Assembly (NCBI GenBank): GCA_023052935.1
Contig: CM041297.1
Location: forward strand, 109,979,563 to 110,043,562
Reading direction: 5' to 3'
DNA from: Piezodorus guildinii
Taxonomy: Eukaryota; Arthropoda; Insecta; Hemiptera; Pentatomidae
Length of the DNA stretch: 64,000 bases
Shown: positions 1 to 11,800 of the stretch, one piece after another
How the letters are laid out: each line of letters starts with the position of its first letter
How positions within the stretch are numbered: position 1 is the stretch's first letter
The notes under the pieces: model-generated
Told to the model about the DNA's origin: nothing
Databases searched by the model: none
What the model saw: the letters and a program-made list of their open reading frames with translations, nothing else
Translations under genes and position numbers: made by a program

Positions 1-800
1 TTTTCTAAGGACACTTCTGTGCGAAATAAGAATAAATAAAAAAAATACAGTGTTATTCAGCGATTTTTCTTCATCAGAAGTCTCTACCATAATTCATCAT
101 ATGTCGTTCTGTGAGACGTTGTTACAATGTTCTGTTTTGTTTTTGTTTATTCATTTAACGTCACTTTAGGGAACTGTGGCTAATCGGAAAATGATACAGT
201 GTGTCCTAAATTTATCCTGTACAGGTTTAATTAAGATATGGATCTTTAACGTGTACCTGACATCAGATGCTCATTTTACGTAGCCTCCAAATGAGGGCAC
301 AACCAACGATTTTTTACTCCTTTTGAAAAATTCTAGAGCCATCTGACAAGTTTGAAACCGCTACTTTGGGCATAGAAGGTTGTTATGTTCACCACTACAT
401 CACAAGTGAGCCTAGTAGGTTTTCGGTTTTAGGACTGTCCTAAATCGGAATAATAAATTCTTTTAAAAATAAAATGACTTTCATATCTATGCGTAATCTC
501 AACCCATAAATCTATTTAAACACACTGAATAATCATATACTTTGAGATCTGTCTATTGGATACCTTCTGACAATACCAAGGATCCCATCGGAAAAAGTAA
601 GTATATTTAAGACTTGTCAGATAATGTCGACACCTTCTTACTGCTATTATTTACTTTTTTAATTTAATAAACCATCATGGTATAAATGAAAAAAAAAAAA
701 ACAACGAATAATTTATTAATCAGTAGCAGCCACAATGATTTTTCCTGTAGTTTTCCTCATTTTTCTTGTAGTTAAAAATAATAAATTGTTTATCGTGCCG
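1..800 (+). repeat. Upstream copy of a 0.8 kb direct duplication
   Basis: This stretch is collinear with 3065-3860. Shared blocks include GTTCTGTGAGACGTTGT, CTGAATAATCATATA, AGTAAGTATATTTAAGA, GTCAGATAATGTC and CACAATGATTTTTCCTG. Both copies carry an embedded SINE in the same place and orientation. The two are clearly diverged, with many substitutions and small gaps. It is either a local duplication or two copies of a larger interspersed element. No coding capacity was seen. Confidence 0.75.
137..440 (-). mobile_element. tRNA-derived SINE, family C
   Basis: Read on the minus strand, a degenerate tRNA-like head (about 440-350) is followed by a body ending in an AATAAACAAAC-like tail near 140. 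The family is defined by shared blocks seen at 3212, 16509, 46368 and 63190, such as GATCTTTAACG..TACCTGACATC, AAGGATTTTTTACTCC and GGCATAGAAGG..GTTAT. The tRNA relationship is inferred from a B-box-like GGTTCAAACC in the better copy at 63190. This copy is diverged. Confidence 0.7.
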
Positions 801-1083
801 CCATCCTGTATACCTTATTTGGAGTCTTTAAGGACACTTACAAAATGTTGTAATTGTGGTTTTTATCGACATGGGGAAAATGGAATAGAACATTAGCGAA
901 ATAAAATTAATTTACAAATTATGTTTTAATAAGGGGGATCCCCTATTTCTTGTCCGCCTAGCTACAGTAGCCCCAAACCCGTGTAAGCAAATATTCCTAA
1001 AATTGTATCCAAAATCTCACTCGAACTTTAAGGCCGTACGCTAAATTTTCCGGAAAACGATCAAAATATTACACACATTTGAA

Positions 1084-1324
1084 AAAAAAATCTGGTGCAC
1101 CATCACTTACCTCTGTTGTTAAAATTAATTTAAAAGATTTTAAGAACACTTAAATATGAAAGAATAAATTACGTAAAGTTTCGATAGAAACAAGTGTTTT
1201 ATTAAAAAATCAATTATGTTTTTATCTAAAACAATTAGTTAGTTTTGTTGGCTTTTCAATCACCCTCCACTGGAATTCAAAATTTTTACGATCGCAATAT
1301 CTTCCCTTGGTAAGTGAAAGTAAT
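1084..1324 (+). mobile_element. K element, short internally deleted copy
   Basis: The copy starts with the K outer left end (TCTGGTGC, then CACTTACCTC) and jumps to the K right end (CGATCGCAATAT..GGTAAGTGAAAG). About 240 bp remain of a ~1 kb element. Losing the middle while keeping both ends is typical of a non-autonomous DNA transposon mobilised in trans. No coding sequence is present. Confidence 0.7.
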
Positions 1325-1564
1325 AAATTAGAAAAGCAACTTGAACTCTTTAACGGTCAATGATCAATCAATCCTAAATTCACGTGGCCGAGGGCTTACT
1401 TATTGGTCACCAGTGTGTTGTAAAAATGTTAATCTTTATTATGTAAAGTAACTGCGTTGAAGTTAGAAAGAAGGGCTCCGCCAAATTTTTGATACAGAAC
1501 CCATCAAGGGCAAGCTACCCACTTTTAATGTTTAATAAGAAACATGTTTCAGGCTAGCTCCCTA

Positions 1565-1690
1565 CATTTAAAAGTTATTAATTTATATTTTATTGAATTT
1601 TACAACTGTATAAAAAATAAATACAACAAGTAAAAGTGTTGAAATACAATAAAGGGCGTGAAAAGGCTTGTGAAGAAACTACCCAGTGGT
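1565..1690 (-). mobile_element. 3' UTR fragment of a Jockey-like LINE
   Basis: TTATTGAATTTTACAACTGTAT and the following bases match the 3' untranslated region of the LINE copies at 6683-6800 (minus) and 62380-62435 (plus). Only the untranslated tail survives, with no coding part. Confidence 0.45.
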
Positions 1691-2111
1691 AGAACTACAA
1701 AAGTTATAAATAAGTATTGTTAGTGGAACTTAAAAATTATACATTAGTAATCAGCGAAAGCTGTACGATTCGTTCATAAAAAAAATACTTAGATTTATGT
1801 CTGCATTTGAAGCATATCATCTTGAGTTGTAGATGCAGAAGAACGAAGACAAAGAATGATATGATTGTAAATGAATAATTAGACGCGTGGGAGTTGACAG
1901 CCGTTGTCGGCATTCATTGCTCTTAACTAACAGAGTGTAATTATTCCTTTCGTATCTCTTTGACAGTAGCAAGTTTGATTCGATTGTGGTTCATACTTCT
2001 CGGGCAGACAGCTATTAGATTGAAGTGAACATTCGATATATACGATGCTCCAAACTTTTACTTGTAATATATTCCTTGAAAAATGATTCTAATAAAATTC
2101 ATCTCTATCGG
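1691..2111. other. Intergenic, no gene seen
   Basis: The stretch has no plausible coding frame. A patch at about 1880-2060 has higher complexity and GC than its surroundings (for example GACGCGTGGGAGTTGACAGCCG). It matches none of the repeats recognised in this window, so it could be old unique or regulatory sequence. I cannot assign it. Confidence 0.3.
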
Positions 2112-2345
2112 CCTGCTGTTGTGGATAGATGGTCTACTGTTCTCCGGGTCCAGGTTGTGACAGAATATTATTTTTTCTGTCATTTCGGCTGAGAGGTGGC
2201 ACTATGATATGGAAACCCTCCTGGGCCAGACCCAGCCTCTAGAAAGTGTGTACCCGAATTAATGGGAAAAAACCTGACCTATAAACAGTAGGAATCTCTA
2301 TATGTACTGAGCCCAAGCAAGACCCTTCGTGGATTGTAGAGAAAC
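2112..2345 (+). mobile_element. tRNA-derived SINE, family B
   Basis: The copy begins with the degenerate tRNA-like head GGATAGATGGTCTACTGTTC. The family body follows (CCCTCCTGGGC, GTACCCGAATTAATGGG, CCCTTCGTGGATTGTAGAG) and it ends in a T-rich tail. The copy at 34396-34690 is much better preserved and shows clear A and B boxes. The head here is damaged. Confidence 0.65.
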
Positions 2346-2429
2346 AGGTTTTTTTTCCATATCGATTTACAGAATCTTATCATTACAGTTTATTGTTACT
2401 AGGGCTTCAACCGAGTAGGAGGTTAGAGG

Positions 2430-2860
2430 ATTTTTTTTTTTTTTTTAAACCATTGATAATTACCAAAGTCATGTAAGCCACGTTATCTATACTTTGAAAT
2501 GTAAATTTCAATTTCTATATTTATTTTTCTCTTTATACCTACAATATATTCACGCCTGTCGGAATGTATCTGACAATCAGCAAATGTGCTGTACAAATTG
2601 AGATCAGGCATGGTAGGCATGGGGAAGGAGAATGCCCAGCAACGGTGAAGGTCCCTCATCCAGCTTCTCTTTAGCTTTCTTCTGACTGACATTTCAGCTA
2701 TTGACATGTCGTTAATCCGTCTATTGTCGTGTCCGTTATGTTTACTGTGAAAACGAGAATAGAGTGTTCGTATATGTTGGTTAATTGTTGGTTGTCCGTA
2801 TGTAGGGTTCTGCTGTTTACGTACCAAGGAGCTATCGTTATGAGTTTAAATTTTGGATTG
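2430..2860 (-). mobile_element. 3' end of a Jockey-like LINE (RT C-terminus)
   Basis: On the minus strand this encodes a frame ending with [20 protein letters not shown]. The [11 protein letters not shown] block recurs in LINE copies at 42978 (minus) and 62250 (plus). It lies in the poorly conserved C-terminal region after the reverse transcriptase domain of Jockey-type non-LTR elements. A T-run at about 2431-2446 is the poly(A) tail. The copy is 5' truncated and cannot be active. Confidence 0.6.
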
Positions 2861-3064
2861 AAATTATTGCAATTTTTTTATGTGAGTCCATTTTATTAAA
2901 AGCTATTATAATTAAAAGCTGTTTATTATAAGTTGGTTGGATTGTGTTGCGGTATTGTATACCTCATGCGCCTGTATACAAGTCTAAAATAAAGTTAATC
3001 AATATTCATTTTTCTTTAAAAGGCTACAGGTTTTTTCTTGTTACCGAATATTCAAATCCAAAAC

Positions 3065-3860
3065 TAGCAGATTTTTTTTAACTACTTCCGTGCGAGGTAA
3101 GATAAAAAAAATAAAATAAAAAATTAAGTGTTTCTAAGCGTTTTTTCTTTATTAGACGTCTCTACCACAATTCATCATATATTGTTCTGTGAGACGTTGT
3201 ACAATATTCGTTTTCGTTATTGTTTATTCAATGAAAGTTAGTTTATGTTAATCGGACAATGCTACAATGGAGTCCTAAATTTTGCCTATTCAGGTTGAAT
3301 TAATATGGGAATCTTTAACGAGTACCTGACATTGCACAGGCTCAGGAGCACCATCCATCTGACAGACGGTATAACTAAGGATTTTTTACTCCCTTTAAAA
3401 AACCTATGGCCATCTGCCAGGTGTGAACTTGCGACTTTGGGTATAGAAGGCCGTTATGATAGCCACTATATCACAGGTGGTCCTAGTAGGTATTCGGTTT
3501 TGGGATAGTCTAAAACCGGAAAAAAAAACTTGTGAAAATAAACTGATGAAGCAATCGGTTCTATTTAAAATCACGATTGAATCATCGTTCTTACCTATCT
3601 TATACATGAATCTACATAAATATACTGAATAATCATATAATTTGAGATCTATCTATTAGATATTTACTAACAATACCTAGAATCCCCTCAGAAACAGTAA
3701 GTATATTTAAGAGATGTCAGATAATGTCAACACCTTAAAGCTATTATTTACTTTTCTAGAAATTCCAGAAACCACCATGATATAAATGAAAAAAAAAACA
3801 CGAATAATTTATTATTCAATGGCTACCACAATGATTTTTCCTGGAGTTCTCCTTTTCTGT
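3065..3860 (+). repeat. Downstream copy of the 0.8 kb direct duplication
   Basis: Collinear with 1-800 in the same orientation, about 3.06 kb apart, and including an embedded family C SINE. See the entry for the first copy for shared blocks. No gene is present. Confidence 0.75.
3212..3508 (-). mobile_element. tRNA-derived SINE, family C
   Basis: The orientation matches the copy at 137-440. The family blocks GATCTTTAACG-like, GACGGTATAACTAAGGATTT and GTATAGAAGGCCGTTATGAT are present. The short open frames here are accidental. Confidence 0.7.
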
Positions 3861-4345
3861 AAGTACTCTTGATAAAGTACTTTTGGGAATCCCATAGTTT
3901 TACTTAGGAAAGTCAAGTGATACTCAACTTATGTATTCAGCATTAACAAAACATCACTTAACGCCTCAAGGCTAACTACAATAGATATCTGAGAATAATA
4001 TTACTTATTTGAATTACAAATACGAGGTGCCTGATGATTCCATTACTCTTTCATTATTTTTACTTGTTCCATTTTTTAAATTTATATAACATTAGAATAT
4101 CAATAATTCATTGACTTGAAGAAAATTTAAGTGCCAAGTGGATGAAGGTGATGAGTATAAATTTTCAGATACTGGTCGAAAACTGAGTTAAAATTAGATT
4201 TATTCTCAAGAATGCAGGTATTCTTCATTTAACACGTTCACCCCGGGGTGAACCACTGGTCTGTTTCGTGGGGCGGGGTGACGCTTAAATATCCCGTGGG
4301 GCGACGTGCATCACACTTGATTTTAGAAAATAAGTTCGTTTTATT
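3861..4345. other. Intergenic, no gene seen
   Basis: AT-rich sequence with no recognisable repeat or coding frame, up to the K element at 4346. A G/C patch at 4235-4310 (CACCCCGGGGTGAACC) is a small palindrome-rich spot with no assigned role. Confidence 0.3.
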
Positions 4346-5254
4346 TTTACTTTCACTTACTATGTATAGTAAGGGGAAGTATTGCGATCATGAAAATTTT
4401 CGAATTCCAGTTTTCAACGGAAATACACGTTTTAGGGTCCCCTGAGTCCAAATAACCAAGTCCCGCGAAAAGGTCTGTGTCTGTGTGTGTGTGTGGTAAC
4501 TCCCGGGCGGAAACGGTAAGTCCTATGAAACTGAAATTTCATATTTAAGACAACTATACACCAGAGACGTGACAAAACTTTTTTCATCAAAATGAGACTA
4601 CCAGAAGAGGCACTTTATACCATGCATTTTGCACCTTTTTTCGATTTTCTCAAAAACGGTTCCGACGATTTTGATTAAACTCGCTATATTTATGTAGAAT
4701 TTAATGAGCTTTAATATCATGTAGGTTTTATTTAGATAAAAATGGTGTGACAGGGCTTAAATGCCGATATTTTAAATTTTCTTCCCCTAAAGTACCTTTA
4801 ATTTTATAGATTCAATAATAGTAGCTAGATTATCTTGTTAACGCTGATGAAAAACTGGTAAATATATAAATTGAATAAATTCGATACCCAACTAAAGGAG
4901 GAAACAGAAAAAATCTTTTTTTAATGCAATTTTTCGTTTTTGAACATAAGAGCAGTAATATACATGTACAATATGATATACCGTTGGAAAGCTAAAGATT
5001 TTAGAAAAAATATCATCTCATACACAAGCTTTTAAAAGTTATTGGGGAGTGATGAAAAGAAGATAAATTTACTGATTATTTTAGATAATAATATAATTGA
5101 TTTTTTAATAAAACACATGTTTCTATATAAATTCAATTTGATTAATTCCCTAATAATTTCACGTATTTTTATCTCTAACTGTATTTGAAAATTCTTTCAT
5201 TGATTTTAAAAATGGAGGTAAGTGAAAGTCGTGTGTTGCCCGCACCAGATTTTT
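4346..5254 (-). mobile_element. K element (non-autonomous, ~0.9 kb)
   Basis: The copy is bounded by ACTTTCACTTAC at the left and GGTAAGTGAAAGT followed by the outer CGCACCAGATTTTT at the right, reversed relative to the copy at 15732. Internal landmarks are TTCGAATTCCAGTTTTCA, GTTCCGACGATTTTGATTAAA and ACCGTTGGAAAGCTAAAG. A short (TG)n sits at about 4478-4495. No transposase frame is present, so the element must depend on proteins supplied elsewhere. Superfamily not assigned. Confidence 0.7.
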
Positions 5255-5772
5255 TCTCAACATTTTATGCTGTAGGAATTAACAAGCATAGAGGTTTATT
5301 TATTAAATATTTTATAACTTTCAACACTCCCCCCTCAAAGAAATCTTCTCGGTTAATTTCACTTGATTACACATCTTTAAGAATTTTATTTAGCTGTGCG
5401 TGATTTCTTTTCATATTTTTCCCCATAATATGATATAAGAATATAATATAATAATAATATAAGAATCATTTTAAATAATAAATAATTATATAAGAATCTT
5501 GTTTTTAATTTAATAATCTTTATTATATAACTGATAATATAACTGAGCTATATTTTTTTTTTAATCCGTTGATAACTTGAAGGGGAGAATAATAAGGCTA
5601 CTTCTGACCAAGGTAAATCAGACAGAAAATAAATAGGGTAATAATTTCAGATCCCCATAAAGTCAATCAAAAACTGCATTAAAGGTGATTGTTTACTCCT
5701 CTTCACACGGTCACGTTGTCGAGCAATATTAATTTTTCACGTGATCCTGTCAATTCTTTAGGTATCCATTCT
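5255..5772. other. AT-rich spacer, no gene seen
   Basis: Very AT-rich, with ATAATATAATAATAATATAAG stretches around 5440-5540. A 72-residue open frame that begins inside the K element end has no recognisable features and is probably random. Confidence 0.3.
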
Positions 5773-6646
5773 ATTACTTTCACTTACCACCGTAGTTAAA
5801 AATTAATTTAGGAATTTTTAAATAAACTTGGAGATGAAAAAAGATCGAAAAATTGATTACATGACGTTTCGATAGAAACATGTGTTTTATTAAATAATCT
5901 ATCATTTTATTAACTAAAACAATTAGTTAGCTTGGTCGCCCTTTCATCAATCTCCATTAACTTCTACAATTTTGTGTATAAGAAAATATTTCTTTCTAAA
6001 ATCTTTAGTTTTTCAACGGTATATTAAACGTCTACGTTGCTATTCCTATGTTAAAAAAAACTAAAATTAACATCAAAAAATATTTTTTCTCTTTTCTCCT
6101 TTAGTTGGTTCGTTCAACTTATATATTTACCCGTTTTTAATCAATAACAAAAGATATGTGTGATTATTTCGAAACTACAAAATTTAATGGACTAAAGAGG
6201 AAGAAAATATCGGCATTTACGTCCTGTCAGACTATTTCAGTTTGAATGAAGCCTACATGATATTATAGCCCATTAAATTTACATCAATATCGCGAGTTTG
6301 ATCAAAATCTTCAGAGCCGTTATTTAGAAAATCGTTTGAAGGTGCAAAATGTTATACTATTTATGTTTATGTTATACTAGTGACTCTTCTGGTTGCACGA
6401 TTTTGATGAAAAAGTTGCTGTAACATATCAGACAATACGACCTTAAAATATGAAATTTCATTGCTATAGAATTTAAAGTTTTCAAACTAGGCTTACCACA
6501 CACACAGACCTTTTGGCGGGACTTGGTCATTTGGACTCAGGGGACTCTAAAACGGCTATTTCCGGTGAGAACTCGAATTAGAAAATTTTCACGATAGCAA
6601 TACTTTCCCTTACTATATATTTCATATATAGGTAAGTGAAAGTAAA
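5773..6646 (+). mobile_element. K element (non-autonomous, ~0.87 kb)
   Basis: Left arm TTACTTTCACTTACCACC and right arm ATAGGTAAGTGAAAGT, with the family interior between them, including a decayed counterpart of the TTTCCAACGGTATATTA block and GGACTTGGTCATTTGGACTC. It is oriented opposite to the copy at 4346 and about 520 bp from it. The two K copies could form a large imperfect stem. Confidence 0.7.
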
Positions 6647-6682
6647 AATATGAAAGTTTAAGTTCTCTCGTAAAATGAATTA

Positions 6683-6985
6683 TATTTTTTTTTTTTATTT
6701 ATTAATTTATTGAAATTTACAACTGTATTAGTAAATACACCAAGTAAATTGGCTCATAATATTACTAATAAACATGAAAAGAGATGAAGAGAATATGCCC
6801 ACGCATATGGCAACACTCCACTAGGTAATCTACACTAGAAGGTCTCGAGGCCATATTCTTTTCAGACGCCGCGGAGGATTGTCAGGAACGGAAGAGGAAG
6901 CAAGGATTGAGACTAGTGGGTTAATGTGGGAGTGGAGTTAGTCATGGAAGGAATGATACATCGTACGGACCAAATCAGTAACATA
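6683..6985 (-). mobile_element. 3' end of a Jockey-like LINE
   Basis: The minus strand carries a decayed version of the PLVSILASSSIPDNPP / LKRRWSRDLL block found intact at 62200-62290. A 3' UTR matching TTACAACTGTAT and a terminal T-run (about 6685-6698) follow. The coding frame is interrupted. Confidence 0.55.
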
Positions 6986-7007
6986 TGGGACATATAATAC
7001 TTTCCCT

Positions 7008-7283
7008 TACTATCTTCTTCAAGTGGCGGGACAGGCCGTGTAGGCCCTGGGCCTCGCGGTGTAAACTCCTGTGAGTTTAATTTGTAGTGTAGGGTCATCA
7101 CGCCCTACGACTAATATTGTGAGTGGCCACCCTTTGGCTGACGGGTCTCACATACCCGGGGGAGAGGTTGTGAGTGAATCCCTAATTTTTTAAATCCTTA
7201 TAAAAGCCCCGCCGGGACTGGGATTCGAACTCAGAACCTGTAGCATAAGAGACTAGCGCGCTAGCCACTCAGCCACGGGATCC
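7008..7283 (-). mobile_element. tRNA-derived SINE, family A (Ser/Leu-like head)
   Basis: On the minus strand the head reads GTGGCTGAGTGGCTAGCGC (A box) and GAGTTCGAATCCCAG (B box). These are close to the RNA polymerase III consensus TGGCNNAGTGG and GGTTCGANNCC. The body runs toward 7010 (GTAGGGCGTGATGACCC, GGCCTACACGGCCTG). A related body fragment is at 55788-55930. I class it as a SINE and not a tRNA gene because the head is fused to the body and the 3' acceptor stem is missing. Confidence 0.7.
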
Positions 7284-8303
7284 CCTTTCTCTTACTTTAT
7301 ATTTCATAATTTATTACAAAATAATTAAGTTCCATAGAAAAAAGAATATAGGCTTACACGATTAAAATTCATAAAACAAATAGTGCAATGATAAGCCTAT
7401 ATAAGGAAAAATAATTAAGCTTGAAAATCATTTCTAACATCCGTTGTCGTAACGCGCCAACGACCAAAGGTTTCAGTTGATTTAATTGTTCGTGATTTTC
7501 TTGGCTACTTAGGTAATGTGATTTTTTAATGAATAATAGGGTTTATGCTAATAATAAAAACAGTTTGCTACCTCAAAATTCGTAATTTTAGATTTATTTA
7601 CTTGTGTAATCAAAGAACTGTGCATTAGAAGACTGTGTTAGAAAACGAACAATGAAGCGTTATTTTCAAAAGGATATTTTTTTTTCGGTCATAAAATATA
7701 ATTTAAAAAACGGGTAAATGAATCGTTACGTGTACGGAAATTTCTTTCTTTTTGTGTGTGATATAATAGTCCCATCACTATCTAGAGTTTGTGTAATATT
7801 CAAGGACGCAACTTTACAATATTTGATATTAACAAATATCAAAACTGTCTTACAGCGCATCATCATTTATCATTATCAGCGATGATTTTATAATGTGACT
7901 CGTCTTCTATTTGATTAAGTAGGTGGTTTCAAACAAAACTCTGTTGGGGAGTCGTCTTGAGATTCAATAAACTCGTAAATAATATTTTTTAAAGTATATT
8001 TAGAAGTAAAAAATATTCAATATAAATTTTATTTCTGATTTAATAAAAAAAAAAAAAATCATATCATATCGCTGTTAGATTCATTTCATATCTCATAATT
8101 GATACGAATGTTTTATATTTTAAGGAAATTTGAAGTATAATTTATAGAAAAACTAAAATCTTCAACAAATTCTGAAAATTATGCCAAAACTAATGAGAAT
8201 AAGTGTTGTCCAAGTTGTAAAAATCGGCTCAAGCTCCTAGAATAATTACGACCATAATTGTCTATTATCATTTATTCCGGAATATGTCCCATTAGTAATT
8301 TTG
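7284..8303. other. Intergenic, no gene seen
   Basis: AT-rich sequence with no long coding frame and no repeat recognised elsewhere in the window. The short palindrome TTGATATTAACAAATATCAA lies near 7823-7842. A patch at 7440-7500 (GTTGTCGTAACGCGCCAACG) is less AT-rich but unassigned. Confidence 0.3.
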
Positions 8304-8830
8304 ACTTTCACTTACCGATGCATGGAATGTATAGAGAAAAAGTAGTGTGATCGTGAAAAATTTCGAATTCACTTTATATCACATTTTTACAATTTTCTCA
8401 AAAACGGCTCCAACGATTTTGATTAAAGTCGCTATATCGGTATAAAATTTAATGGGCTTCAATATGATGTAAGTTTTATACTGATTAGCCTTAAATACTG
8501 ATATTTTATATTTTCTTCCTCTAAAGTAAATGTTGTAGATACGAAAAAAATGACCATATCATCTTGTTAATATTGATATAAAACGGGTAAATAAATAATT
8601 AGAACATTTGAAATTAGATATTCAACCACAGGAGAAAAGATAAATATTTTAATGTAGTTTTTGGAATTTCGAACGTAAGAACAGTAAATGTATATGTATA
8701 ATATACCGTTGGAAGACTAAAGATTTTAGAAAAAAAATTAGCTTATACACAAAGTTGTAAAAAGTTATGGAAAGTGATGAAATACGGATAAAACTATTTG
8801 ATACTAAACTGATTATTGCAGATAATAATA
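8304..8830 (-). mobile_element. K element, first part (split by insertions)
   Basis: The arm ACTTTCACTTACC is at 8304, followed by the reverse-oriented K interior (AACGATTTTGATTAAAGTCGC, ACCGTTGGAAGACTAAAG). The element stops at the target duplication GCAGATAATAATA (8818-8830). It resumes at 12084-12098 and again at 12644-12779, where the far arm GTTAAGTGAAAGT and the outer GCGCGCACCAGATTTTT are found. Confidence 0.75.
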
Positions 8831-11800
8831 ATAATAATAATAATAGGCTTAGCGAACCCGAAGGTTCGATGCCGATACCACCAAATTGCGCCTACACAGA
8901 CTCGTCCAATGCTCACCATTCAAGCCCAAGCTCCCGAGATCAGCCTTAACGCAATCCTCCCATCTCCGCTTCGGCCTACCTTTCGGACGCCTACCAGTTG
9001 GATCAGCAAATACCAACTTTCTCGAAATCCGCTCGTCATCGAGCCCAACAACTTTACTCGCCCATTTGAGTCTCCGCGATGCAATCAGCTCAATTATATT
9101 CACAGGATGCAAGTTCCGCAATTCCGCGTTATGCAACCTTCTAAACTCCCCAGTGGCCTCATCTCTCTTTGGACCAAATATTTTACGCAATACCTTATTT
9201 TCGAAAACCTTAAGCCGCTGTTCATCCTTTAAAGTAAGCGGCCACGTTTCACATCCGTAAAGAACCGTTGGAAGAATAATAGTTTTATAAATTCTAATCT
9301 TTAAGTTTTTAGATAGAAGCCGTGAACTAAGTAACTTAGCAACTGAATAATAACACGCATTTCCCAACTTTAACCGGGACTTTATTTCTTCCTGGATTTC
9401 ATTTTTTCTAGTTATAATTGAACCTAAATACTTGAATTTCTCTACGTGTTCAAAAGTATGACCTGATACATCAATATCACCAAGATCGACACCGTTTCTG
9501 CTACTAATCATATACTTCGTCTTATCGGTATTTAATTCGAGTCCTATTTCTTTACCTGTTTTTATTAACACACTTGTATTTAGTTGTATGGTTTCCGTGT
9601 CTTCACCTAGCAGTACCAGATCATCGGCATACCCCAAAACCGGAATCTTGTCACCCATATTTAAGCCTTTCTCGGTACACATCACCTTTGCTATGACATA
9701 TTCTAAAGCTATATTAAATAACACAGGTGAAAGCGAGTCACCCTGTTTCAAACCCAGATCGCACCTCAAATCTCTCGGAGTAATTATGACCGATTCTAAC
9801 TTTATGGAATGTTTCCGACAAACACATCTCTACTAGGTTTACTAACTTTCTAGGTATTCCCTGTTCAATCATGATGTTATATAGCTTCTGACGGTCTATT
9901 GAATCATAAGCCTTTTTAAAATCGATATAAGTTGATGGACTACACCGTTGTATTCCAATTTTTTCTCTAATATTTGACGTAAGGAAAATATTTGGTCAAT
10001 AGTCGAGCGATTCCGCCTAAAACCACATTGGTAATCTCCGATAATTTCCTCAGCGTATTCCGTGATTCGACTAGTTAGAATTGACGAGAATATTTTATAG
10101 CATACTGGGAGAAGAGAGATCCCACGATAGTTGTTACAATCCGTCCTCGGTCCTTTTTTGTGAATCGGAATAAGTATTGATTCTTTCCATTCTTCGGGCA
10201 TTTTTTCAGTTTCCCAGATCTTTTTAACTAAAAAATATATTTTGGAAACGCCCGCTTCTCCACACGCCTTGATTAATTCACTCGTGATATTATCATTTCC
10301 TGCGGCCTTATAACGTTTTAATTTTCCTATCGCCATTTCGACTTCCTCTTTACTCGGTGCGTCTATCCATGGTTCAGCGCTCTGACATTCAGAGAGAGGA
10401 GATTGATTATTATTTTCCGTATTTAAGATGCCGTCAAAGTGTTGTTTAAATTTATTTAAAATCTCAGAAGGATCCGCAATTATATTGTTATTTGCATCTT
10501 TAACCGCATTCAATAGAGGTTCAAATCTTTTACGCGATTTGTTTATACCTTTGTACATCTCTCTTACGTTATTTTCGTTTCTGTGGTTTTCTATTTCTAT
10601 TATTTTGCCTTTAAGATACTCTCTTTTCTTATTTTTTATGAGTTTTGAAGTTTCATTCTTTACTAACCGAAAATAAGCCACATTATTATCGCTTGGATTA
10701 TTTAAGGAATTCAGTTTAGCGGTTTTTCTTTTTTCACACATATTTTGACAATCCCTGTCGAACCAAGGTTTGTTCTTTTTATTTTCGATTTTCCCAAGAC
10801 ATAAGTTACCGACCTCTTTAATATTATCCCTGATCCCTTCCCATAATTTGTTTACATCTTCGTGTTCCTCGTCTGAAGATTCTAAAGCATCGAACCTATT
10901 TTTTACTTCTATCGCGAATTGTTTTCTAATTTCGGGGTTGTTCAATTTAACAACATCAAAATTCTCGGGACGAATATAGTTCGGTATTCTCTTTTTTGTA
11001 TTTAGTTTTTGTCGAAGTTTCGCGATTACTAATTCATGATCAGAACCGCATTCTGCACCCCGATACGATCTCACGTTAATTATGCTACTTTGCCATCTGT
11101 TTTGTATTAAAACATGATCGATTTGATTCCGTGTTTGTCCATCCGGCGATGTCCACGTATACTTATGAATATCCTTATGTTTAAATGTAGTACTTTTGAT
11201 TACTAGGTTTTTCGAAATGGCAAAGTTTATTAGTCGGGTCCCATTATCATTACTATATTCGTGCAAACTTTCTTTACCGATTGTAGCACGATATACTTCT
11301 TCCCTTCCAACCTTTGCGTTCGCGTCGCCTAGTATTATCTTAATGTAATTTCGCGGTAACTTATCGTAAACCGACTCTAGTTTATCATAAAATTCGCATT
11401 TTACTTCATCATCACTGTCTTCGGTGGGAGAATGAATGTTTATAAACGCGATTTTAAACCAACGCCCTTGAAATATAGCAACCGATATTCTTTCACTAAA
11501 GAACTGTACGTCCCGTAATGCGGAAAGAAATCTATTCCTAATCAGAAACCCGGTACCTAGACAATAATTAACGCTCCCTCCGTACCAAATAGTATACTTT
11601 CCTTCTGTTAACGAACCCTCCCCTGGCCAGCGAACCTCTTGTAATGCAACGATATCTAAATGGTACCCCTTAACTTCATTCGCGACCGACTTTAACCCAC
11701 CTGCCGTATTTAAACTTCTAACGTTCCACGTCCCTATTGTTAGATCTCTAATTTTCATCTTGCGCCATGATTCCCCTGAAGCAGTCCCCACCCGGAGACC

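Noticed and set aside
7221..7283. Apparent tRNA gene (A and B boxes on the minus strand)
   Set aside because: It is fused to a repeat body and lacks a pairing acceptor stem, so it is a SINE head. The same applies to 34620-34685.
8816..9260. Plus-strand frames of up to 138 codons
   Set aside because: Shadows of the RTE coding sequence on the opposite strand.
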